The notes under the pieces were generated by a model. It was given only the letters and a program-made list of their open reading frames with translations. It had not been told where the DNA came from and ran no database searches. Shown here piece by piece: positions 7,170 through 12,454 of a stretch of 26,905 nt of DNA. The translations under genes and the position numbers were made by a program. Position 1 is the stretch's first letter. Each line of letters starts with the position of its first letter. Origin of the DNA: Verrucomicrobiota bacterium (GTDB lineage: Bacteria; Verrucomicrobiota; Verrucomicrobiia; Opitutales; UBA953); NCBI GenBank assembly GCA_009924965.1, contig RFQN01000001.1, positions 1 through 26,905 of the forward strand, read 5' to 3'.

Positions 7170-8089
7170 CGGCGGTCGCGCGCGGTGCGCGGGTCGAGGG
7201 CGGCCTTCGCGAGGTCGGCCACGAGGTTGAGGCAGAGCAAGGCGACCGCGTAGAGCAACGTCGTGCCGAGGATCACCGGGACGTCGCGGTTAATGATCGC
7301 GGTGACGAAGAGCTTACCGACGCCAGGGACGTCGAACAGCGATTCGACGACGAAGGAGCCCGAGACCAAGGCGGCGGCGGCGGGACCGAGGTACGTGACG
7401 ACTGGCAGGATGCCGTTGCGCAACGCATGGACGAAGCGCACGCGCATGGGCGAAACGCCCTTGGCCCGCGCGGTCCGCACGTAATCCAAGGTATAGACCT
7501 CCATGAGCTCACCACGCGTCAACCGCGCCAACGGCGCGGCGGTGATCAAGCCCAAGGCGAGCGCAGGGAGCACGAGGTGCGACGCCGAGCCCCAACCGCA
7601 GGGCGGGAACCACCCGAGCTGCAGCGAGAAGACTAAAGCCAGCAACGGCCCAAAGACGAACGACGGCACACAGATGCCGATGAGGGCGAAACCCATGGGC
7701 ACGCGGTCCATCCAGGTATTGGGCCGCGAGGCCGCGATGACGCCGACGGGGATACCGACGAGGATGGCGATAAGCAGGGAGACCAACCCCAAGACCACGG
7801 AGACGGGGATGCGCGCGCCGATGATCTGGTTCACCGACCAACCTGGATACTTCATCGAAGGCCCCAAGGACCCCTGCGCGAGGTTGCCGATATAGTTGCC
7901 GAGCTGGACGTAGAGCGGCTGGTCGAGGCCGTAATAGGCTTCGACCTGCTTCTTCACTTCGGCCGGCATGGGACGCTCCTTGTCGAACGGACCGCCGGGC
8001 ACCGCATGCGCCAAGAAGAAGGTGGCGACGACCACGACCAAGAGGACGGGGATCATTTCGGCCAGCCGCTTGAGGACGTAGAGGAACAT
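7166..8089 (-). CDS. Oligopeptide/dipeptide-type ABC transporter permease (OppB/DppB family)
   Basis: A 307-residue inner-membrane permease. The start MFLYVLKRLAEMIPVLL and the periplasmic segment AVPGGPFDKE (29-38) followed by YYGLDQPLYVQ (52-62) are hallmarks of the OppB/DppB subunit. The EAA motif lies at about 203-225 (YVRTARAKGVSPMRV...HALRN). Six hydrophobic helices are predicted. Its stop overlaps the start of the OppC-type gene by 4 nt, so the pair forms a heterodimeric translocation pore. A small lipoprotein gene ends 50 bp upstream on the same strand, which may make it part of the operon. The ATPases and binding protein are not in the window. Confidence 0.95.
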   Translation of the reverse strand: MFLYVLKRLAEMIPVLLVVVVATFFLAHAVPGGPFDKERPMPAEVKKQVEAYYGLDQPLYVQLGNYIGNLAQGSLGPSMKYPGWSVNQIIGARIPVSVVLGLVSLLIAILVGIPVGVIAASRPNTWMDRVPMGFALIGICVPSFVFGPLLALVFSLQLGWFPPCGWGSASHLVLPALALGLITAAPLARLTRGELMEVYTLDYVRTARAKGVSPMRVRFVHALRNGILPVVTYLGPAAAALVSGSFVVESLFDVPGVGKLFVTAIINRDVPVILGTTLLYAVALLCLNLVADLAKAALDPRTARDRR

Positions 8090-8139
8090 CGGGGCGAGGC
8101 CAGCGTGTGGCGCCGAAGGCGGGTTGCAAGCCTGACGGG

Positions 8140-8415
8140 TTAAGGCTTCTTCGCCTCAGCCGCCTTGGCGCGGCGCTCCATCTCTTCCACGGACAAGGCG
8201 TCGGGCAGTCCGTTCGGCTCCTTCTTCACCCACCCCATGCGGCTGGAGACCACCTCCAGCTCCTGGGCGTTGAGTTTGCCTTCGGCCTTGAGGCGGGCCT
8301 GTCGCTCCGCGCTGTCGCGTTCCATCTGTGCCTGCGCATCGTTCTGCACGTACGTCTTGAAGACGCCGCAGCCAGCCAGCAGCAGCGCGCACGTCAGGGT
8401 CAGCAGGATCCTCAT
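8140..8415 (-). CDS. Small predicted lipoprotein of unknown function
   Basis: A 91-residue protein with a lipoprotein signal peptide (MRILLTLTCALLLAGC). The lipobox LLAGC places the lipidated cysteine at residue 16. Glycine at +2 argues for outer-membrane sorting under the E. coli rule. The mature part is highly charged and probably alpha-helical (about 25-55 rich in Gln, Ala, Arg, Glu) and ends in a short Lys/Ala-rich tail. No known domain is recognised. It sits between the DCC-family gene (9 bp upstream) and the permease pair (50 bp downstream), all on the minus strand. It could be an envelope-anchoring factor, but nothing in the sequence shows a function. Confidence 0.75.
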   Translation of the reverse strand: MRILLTLTCALLLAGCGVFKTYVQNDAQAQMERDSAERQARLKAEGKLNAQELEVVSSRMGWVKKEPNGLPDALSVEEMERRAKAAEAKKP

Positions 8416-8424
8416 CCGCCGAGA

Positions 8425-8811
8425 TTAATCCGCGAGATGCTCGGGGCTCAAGAACGTACAGGCCGCCGGCCGACCGAACCAATGACGGCGACGCGCGACG
8501 AAATCATAGACGGCATTCGCCATGAATGCCGGCACCCACGAGACCGAGCGAGCGAGCAAGCCCCAGCCGCCGCCGAGGCTCCGCAGCATCCGGAGCACGG
8601 CCGTCGCCCGGACCAAACGCCGCGACCCCACCCACACGACCACCGTGCCTGGGTCGCCCCCAGGGGGCTCACCAAGGATACAGGCCGTCTCCCCCGTGTT
8701 CGTGGCGAAAACCATCTCCCCACGGGCGTCGCGGGCCGCAAACCATTGGGCCGTCCGGTTGCACAGAGCACAGTCTCCATCGATGAGGACGATGATAGGG
8801 CCAGACTCCAT
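8425..8811 (-). CDS. DCC-family thiol-disulfide oxidoreductase-like protein (DUF393)
   Basis: A 128-residue protein with the family-defining motif DGDCALCN near the N-terminus (cysteines 14 and 17 from the chosen start). It is followed by a predicted thioredoxin-like arrangement, including ATAVLRMLRSLGG and a conserved-looking YDFVARRRHWFGR end. DCC proteins are predicted thiol-disulfide oxidoreductases; most members are uncharacterised. The ATG at 8811 is preferred because AGGGA lies just upstream. An in-frame extension to 8829 would need a TTG codon. It appears to be the first gene of the minus-strand group with the lipoprotein and the permease pair, and it diverges from tRNA-Tyr. Confidence 0.85.
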   Translation of the reverse strand: MESGPIIVLIDGDCALCNRTAQWFAARDARGEMVFATNTGETACILGEPPGGDPGTVVVWVGSRRLVRATAVLRMLRSLGGGWGLLARSVSWVPAFMANAVYDFVARRRHWFGRPAACTFLSPEHLAD

Positions 8812-8895
8812 AGTCCCTGAATGGGCCAAAAACAGCGGGGAGTGAAGGCCTTTCGGCGTTTCGTGGCCTGAACCGCCAAAAGCGAGGGAAAGCGC

Positions 8896-8924
8896 TTGTC
8901 ATGGAAGCCTCGGACTGCCAAATA
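8896..8924 (+). promoter_or_regulatory. Candidate tRNA-Tyr promoter
   Basis: TTGTCA (8896-8901) matches a -35 box in 5 of 6 positions and lies about 40 bp before the tRNA. The hexamer 17 bp downstream (CAAATA) is a poor -10. Position relative to the tRNA is right, but the -10 is unconvincing. Confidence 0.3.
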
Positions 8925-8941
8925 AGCCCTTCCTACTGGCC

Positions 8942-9028
8942 GGAAGGGTATCCAAGTGGCTAAAGGTCGCGGACTGTAAATCCGTTCAGCTTCGCTGTTC
9001 GTGGGTTCGAATCCCACCCCTTCCACCA
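8942..9028 (+). tRNA. tRNA-Tyr (anticodon GTA), CCA encoded
   Basis: The acceptor stem GGAAGGG (8942-8948) pairs with CCCTTCC (9018-9024), then comes discriminator A and an encoded CCA (9026-9028). The anticodon loop is CTGTAAA with GTA at 8976-8978 on a CGGA/TCCG stem, which reads the tyrosine codons UAU and UAC. A long variable arm (CAGC/GCTG, 8987-8997) makes it a class II tRNA, as expected for bacterial tRNA-Tyr. The T arm is GTGGG/CCCAC with loop TTCGAAT (9006-9012). It is 87 nt in total. It lies alone between the DCC-family gene and rpsT. Confidence 0.97.
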
Positions 9029-9047
9029 GCAGGACAATTTTGACGAC

Positions 9048-9065
9048 GCCCCCGGCTCCGGGGGC
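9048..9065 (+). terminator. Hairpin after tRNA-Tyr
   Basis: GCCCCCGG (9048-9055) is the inverted complement of CCGGGGGC (9058-9065). No T tract follows, so it may be a weak terminator or a processing hairpin for the tRNA transcript. Confidence 0.35.
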
Positions 9066-9083
9066 GAAATCGTTAAATCCGCG

Positions 9084-9112
9084 TTGACTCCGAGGGCTGC
9101 CCACGGCTTCCC
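9084..9112 (+). promoter_or_regulatory. Candidate rpsT promoter
   Basis: TTGACT (9084-9089) is a good -35 match 35 bp before the rpsT ATG. The -10 hexamer at standard spacing is C/T-rich and not convincing. If real, the leader would be very short. Confidence 0.27.
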
Positions 9113-9123
9113 TACTGACACAC

Positions 9124-9369
9124 ATGGCCAACATCAAAGCTAACCAGAAGAGCATCCGCCAGACCGCTGCTCGCGCCGCCCGCAACAAGATCGTCCGCAC
9201 CCGCCTCAAGACCCTCGTCAAGGGCTTCGTCGCCGGCGCCGCTTCCGCCAACCCTGCCGCCGTGGCCTCCGCCGCCGACAAGGCCGCCAAGTCGGGCGTC
9301 ATCCATCGCAACAAGGCGAACCGCATCAAGGCTCGCCTCGCGAAGAAGCTGGCTGCCGCCAAGAAGTAA
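9124..9369 (+). CDS. rpsT: 30S ribosomal protein S20
   Basis: S20 (81 residues) binds 16S rRNA early in 30S assembly. The start MANIKANQKSIRQ, the central helices rich in Arg/Lys/Ala and the conserved SGVIHRNKANRIKARLAKKL segment (57-76) identify it. The length is typical for the family. It is apparently monocistronic, bracketed by tRNA-Tyr upstream and a strong terminator downstream. The ATG is preceded by ACTGACACAC with no Shine-Dalgarno sequence, notable for a ribosomal protein gene. Confidence 0.97.
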   Translation: MANIKANQKSIRQTAARAARNKIVRTRLKTLVKGFVAGAASANPAAVASAADKAAKSGVIHRNKANRIKARLAKKLAAAKK

Positions 9370-9393
9370 GAGATGCCTTCCGGGCTTCTCCAC

Positions 9394-9429
9394 AACCCCG
9401 CCGTCTGAGACGCCGGGGTTTTTTGTTTT
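9394..9429 (+). terminator. Intrinsic terminator of rpsT
   Basis: AACCCCG (9394-9400) pairs with CGGGGTT (9414-9420), with an inner CGTC/GACG stem separated by a single C-C mismatch. It is followed by TTTTGTTTT. The run extends almost to the start of the next gene at 9433. Confidence 0.92.
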
Positions 9430-9432
9430 AGG

Positions 9433-10233
9433 ATGAGCGCGTTCCCTTCCTCGATCGGTTTCCCGTCCGGCGTCTTCGGCGAAGCCCCCCTGCGGCTCGA
9501 CGTCCTCGCGCACGGGCCCGGCTGGGTCGCACTCAACAAGCCAGTCAACCTGCCGAGCGACGACCATCCGTGGCAGGACAACGCCGCCCACCTGGTCGGT
9601 GAACTGCGCGTCCAACTCCAACTCGAGAAGCCGGAGATGGTCCGGCTTGGACTCAAGGAGCCCGCCGTGGCCTTCGGCCCCGAACCCCAGGTCTCCGGCC
9701 TGCTTGTCCTCGCCGACCGCACCAGCGCCCTCGCGGCATGGCGCGATGCCATCGGCTCCTTCCAGCTGAACTTCACCTACGACTTCATCGCGCGCACGGA
9801 AGAGGCTCCGCCCGAAGGCGGGCTCTGCGACCTGCCCCTCGGTATGGACGACACCCGCGGCCGCGCCTTCGTCTCCCATCGCCTCGGCAAGCAGGCCGAG
9901 ACGACCTTCCAGGGCGGCGAGATCTTCAACCGTTGGCGACGCTGGACGGCCACCACGCGCTTCCCGCGCCGCGACCAGATCCGCGCCCATGCCAACGAAT
10001 GCGGGCTCCGCATCGCCGGCGAACTCGAATACGCCCGCTCGGGCCGCGTCACGCTGACCGACACGACGCGCCGCGGCCGCCTCAACAAAGGTGAAGATAA
10101 ACCGCTGCACCGCTGCTTGCTGCTCCATCTGGGCCGCATCCACGGCAACGTGGCCGGCACGCCGGTCGACCTGACGGCGCCGCTGCCGGACGATTTCGCG
10201 ACCGTGGTGAAGCGGCTCGGCAAGTCGGCCTAA
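9433..10233 (+). CDS. RluA-family pseudouridine synthase-like protein with altered catalytic motif
   Basis: A 266-residue protein with the RluA-family plan. It has the opening strand GWVALNKPVNLPS (30-42), the SGLLVLA strand (88-94), a substrate-binding-like FPRRDQIRAHANECGLRIAGELEYA region (177-201) that parallels the family's G-R-T-H-Q-I-R-x-H segment, and a late HRCLLLHLGRI strand. In active members the SGLLVLA strand is preceded by HRLDxxTSG, whose aspartate is essential. Here residues 81-89 read FGPEPQVSG, so the Arg-Leu-Asp triad is gone and the aspartate position holds Glu84. Activity as a pseudouridine synthase is therefore doubtful. It may bind RNA without catalysis or do something else. 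It ends convergently with the flavin reductase gene, their stop codons overlapping by 4 bp. Confidence 0.82.
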   Translation: MSAFPSSIGFPSGVFGEAPLRLDVLAHGPGWVALNKPVNLPSDDHPWQDNAAHLVGELRVQLQLEKPEMVRLGLKEPAVAFGPEPQVSGLLVLADRTSALAAWRDAIGSFQLNFTYDFIARTEEAPPEGGLCDLPLGMDDTRGRAFVSHRLGKQAETTFQGGEIFNRWRRWTATTRFPRRDQIRAHANECGLRIAGELEYARSGRVTLTDTTRRGRLNKGEDKPLHRCLLLHLGRIHGNVAGTPVDLTAPLPDDFATVVKRLGKSA

Positions 10234-10844
10234 GCGCGCGGGAAGTCCTTGCGGAAGATATCCCGCGTGCGGACATAGCCGTCCGGGCTGTTCATGCGCC
10301 CGATCGGCGCATAGGCCGCATAGTCCACCCGCCAAGTCTCGGGGTCGGCGATGCCCGCGCGCACATGCGCCAAGAGGATCTCGACCACCACGACGCGGTT
10401 CTCGCCATACATCCGGACATCGAGCACGCGGCATTCCAAGGCGACCGGACAAGCGCTCAGGATCGGTGGGCGGACCCGCTCGGCGGGACGCGTCGCCATG
10501 CGTTCGCGGACGACTTCGCTGACGCCGGGCGGCAAGGCGCGCGCGCAGGCCACCATCTGGTCGGCCAGCGGCTCGTCGCAGAGATGGATCACGCATTCTC
10601 CGTTGGCCAAGAGGTTGGCGGCGGTGTCCTTCGGCGTGCCGTCATCGCGGTCGCCGGGGGCCAGCACGGCCAACGGCGGTTCGGTGCCCATGACGTTGAA
10701 GAACGAGAAAGGCGCGGCGTTGACGACCCCTTGGGCGTCGACCGTCGTGACCAAGGCGATGGGCCGCGGGACGACGAGCCCGGCGAGCAGCTTGTACGCC
10801 TGGGCGCCCGGATGCGCCGCCACATCGAAGCGCACGGCGTCCAT
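10230..10844 (-). CDS. Flavin reductase-like, FMN-binding split-barrel protein
   Basis: A 204-residue cytoplasmic protein of the DIM6/NTAB flavin-reductase-like family. Typical motifs are VVPRPIALVTT (24-34), VVNAAPFSFFNVMG (40-53) and KDTAANLLANGECVIHL (72-88), which build the FMN-binding split barrel. Members reduce flavin with NAD(P)H or are FMN-binding proteins of unknown role. The ATG at 10844 is chosen because the family core starts immediately after it; a longer reading from 11030 runs through lspA and is rejected. It starts 1 nt after the lspA stop, so it is the last gene of the ileS operon and probably translationally coupled. Its physiological partner is unknown. Confidence 0.9.
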   Translation of the reverse strand: MDAVRFDVAAHPGAQAYKLLAGLVVPRPIALVTTVDAQGVVNAAPFSFFNVMGTEPPLAVLAPGDRDDGTPKDTAANLLANGECVIHLCDEPLADQMVACARALPPGVSEVVRERMATRPAERVRPPILSACPVALECRVLDVRMYGENRVVVVEILLAHVRAGIADPETWRVDYAAYAPIGRMNSPDGYVRTRDIFRKDFPRA

Positions 10845-10845
10845 G

Positions 10846-11406
10846 CTAGCCGCGGGGCTGGTCCTCGCCGGCATGCGAGGCGATGGCTTCCCGCCGCAGG
10901 TGGTCCTGCCGGTAGGACATGAAGAGGTAGATGACGACGCCCACGCAGATGCAGGAGTCGGCGACGTTGAAGGCCGGGAAACGATAGCCCGGGAAATGCA
11001 CGTCGATGAAGTCCACGACGTGGTCGCCAAAGAGGCGGTCGCGGACGTTGCCCAGCGTGCCTCCGACGAAGAGGCCGAAAGCCAACTGCCCTCCGGCGAG
11101 TTCCCGCATCAACGGATGGCGCCAGCGCCAGACCAGCGCCAAGACCGCCAAGGCCAAGAACACGAGGAACGGGCGGACATCGTACTGCGCGCCCAAGCCC
11201 CAGGCCGCGCCTTTGTTGCCGACATGCACGATCCAGAGCCAAGGGAAGACGGCGATGGGCGAGCGCTCCGGGTCTTCGCATAGCTGATAGACCCAATCGT
11301 TCTCGAACCGCAGCGGGAAGTGCCGGACGACCAGAAGGACCCGGCGCTCAAGACTCAGGCTGGTCTTCTTCGCCGCCACCACCGCCGGTGCCGAAGCCGA
11401 CCTCAT
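10846..11406 (-). CDS. lspA: Lipoprotein signal peptidase II (LspA), apparently lacking the first TM helix
   Basis: LspA is the inner-membrane aspartyl protease that cleaves signal peptides from prolipoproteins. Conserved motifs are present: VGNKGAAWG (62-70), GGTLGNVRDRLFGD (115-128), VVDFID (130-135) and FPAFNVADS (143-151). By alignment the catalytic pair is D132 and D150, with N64, N120, R124 and N147 also kept. The usual first transmembrane helix with its Asp...Lys residues (D23 and K27 in the Pseudomonas enzyme) is missing. The region before VGNKGA is only about 60 residues and mostly polar. No other frame supplies it. The chosen ATG (11406) lies inside the end of the dksA-like gene (59-nt overlap); GTG codons at 11382/11379 are alternatives. 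The flavin reductase follows. Confidence 0.88.
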   Translation of the reverse strand: MRSASAPAVVAAKKTSLSLERRVLLVVRHFPLRFENDWVYQLCEDPERSPIAVFPWLWIVHVGNKGAAWGLGAQYDVRPFLVFLALAVLALVWRWRHPLMRELAGGQLAFGLFVGGTLGNVRDRLFGDHVVDFIDVHFPGYRFPAFNVADSCICVGVVIYLFMSYRQDHLRREAIASHAGEDQPRG

Positions 11407-12442
11407 CGCCGATTTCGCCGAGCGGGTTGTTGCCGCGACGACGGTGCGCGCGACGGTTACGCTCGAGCTCCTTCTGGCCTTCGAGCGAGTAGCGGGTGAA
11501 AGGCACGGCCATCAAGCGGGCATGCGGGATGGCCTTGTTGGTGATTTCGCAGACGCCGTACTTGCCCGACTTCAGGCGCTCGATGGCATCGGCGATTTCC
11601 TTGAGGGCTTCCTGCTCGTTGGAGATCAGCGACAGGGCGAAATCGCGGTCGGCGGTATCCGTGCCGGCGTCGGCCAAGTGCTGGGAGTAACCGGAGAGGT
11701 CGCCCGCGTCGTCCTTGCCGTTCTTCTTGAGGGCTTCTTCGGAGTGGAAGGCCAAGCCCTTCTGGATGGCTTCGCGCATGGCCACCAGCAGGTGGTAGTA
11801 GCGACGGAGCTTCTCCGGGATCTGCTTGGATTCGTCGACCATGCCGCCGCCCTTGCGGAACGGGTTCACGCCGCCCAAGAGGTCGGCGATCGAAGCCGCC
11901 GCGATGTTGTGCGACTTGTGGCCCTTTTCGCGGGCGGCCGTGGCGGCCTTCTCGCGCGCCTTGCGCTCTTCCTCAGGGACCCAGAGGTTCAGCTTGGAGC
12001 CTTCGCGCTTGCGGTTCTTGAGGTGCTCGAGGACGTCGGCGAACGTGAAGAACTGCAGCTTGGCGCGCACCGGGGCATCCGGGGTACCGGCTTGGTCATG
12101 CAGGCCGCGGTGCTTGTCGAGGAGCTGCTTCTGCTTCTCGTGCTCGGCCTTGGTGTCCTTCTTGGCGCCCTTGACGGGCTTGGCCGCGACGACAGGGGCC
12201 TTCGCGCCCTTGGCGGGCGGCAGGACGACGGCCGGCTTGCCGGCGACCTTGCCAGCCTTCACAGGCAAAGCCTTGGCGGGAGGAGCGACCTTGCCCTTGA
12301 CCGCCGGCTTAGCCGGGGCGGCTGGCTTCTTCGCGGCCGGCGGCGTCCCCTTGGCTGCAGGCTTCTTGACCGGCTTGGCGATGGGCTTGGCCTTGGCGGC
12401 GGGCTTGGCGACAGGCTTCTTAGGGGCGGGTTTCTTGGGCAT
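11348..12442 (-). CDS. DksA/TraR-like protein with histone-H1-like tail and degenerate zinc finger
   Basis: A 364-residue protein in two parts. Residues 1 to about 98 are a Lys/Ala/Pro-rich, low-complexity tail (repeated PAKKPA-, KPA-like units) resembling histone H1 C-terminal tails. Residues about 205-330 resemble DksA/TraR: a coiled-coil-like segment (EKLRRYYHLLVAMREAI and SLISNEQEALKEIADAIERL) followed by a finger-like end, KYGVCEITNKAIPHARLMAVPFTRYSL. DksA binds RNA polymerase's secondary channel and modulates promoters with ppGpp. Of the canonical four zinc cysteines only C298, the sole cysteine of the protein, remains. The C-terminus is Gly/Glu-rich. It lies 12 bp after ileS and overlaps lspA; a dksA-lspA pairing is, as I recall, also seen in Chlamydia. 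A transcriptional role is inferred. Confidence 0.87.
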   Translation of the reverse strand: MPKKPAPKKPVAKPAAKAKPIAKPVKKPAAKGTPPAAKKPAAPAKPAVKGKVAPPAKALPVKAGKVAGKPAVVLPPAKGAKAPVVAAKPVKGAKKDTKAEHEKQKQLLDKHRGLHDQAGTPDAPVRAKLQFFTFADVLEHLKNRKREGSKLNLWVPEEERKAREKAATAAREKGHKSHNIAAASIADLLGGVNPFRKGGGMVDESKQIPEKLRRYYHLLVAMREAIQKGLAFHSEEALKKNGKDDAGDLSGYSQHLADAGTDTADRDFALSLISNEQEALKEIADAIERLKSGKYGVCEITNKAIPHARLMAVPFTRYSLEGQKELERNRRAHRRRGNNPLGEIGDEVGFGTGGGGGEEDQPES

Positions 12443-12454
12443 GAAGAGGAGTGG

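Noticed and set aside
10230..10233. Overlap of the stop codons of the RluA-like gene and the convergent flavin reductase gene
   Set aside because: A compact convergent arrangement is common in dense genomes and needs no special explanation.
8448..10596. Long minus-strand frames crossing tRNA-Tyr, rpsT and the RluA-like gene
   Set aside because: They overlap a clear tRNA and S20 and show no recognisable domain.
11281..11440. A simple frameshift as the reason LspA lacks TM1
   Set aside because: I read the other reverse frames here and found no hydrophobic helix or DQxTK-like motif, so one indel would not restore TM1. A larger deletion or assembly error is still possible.
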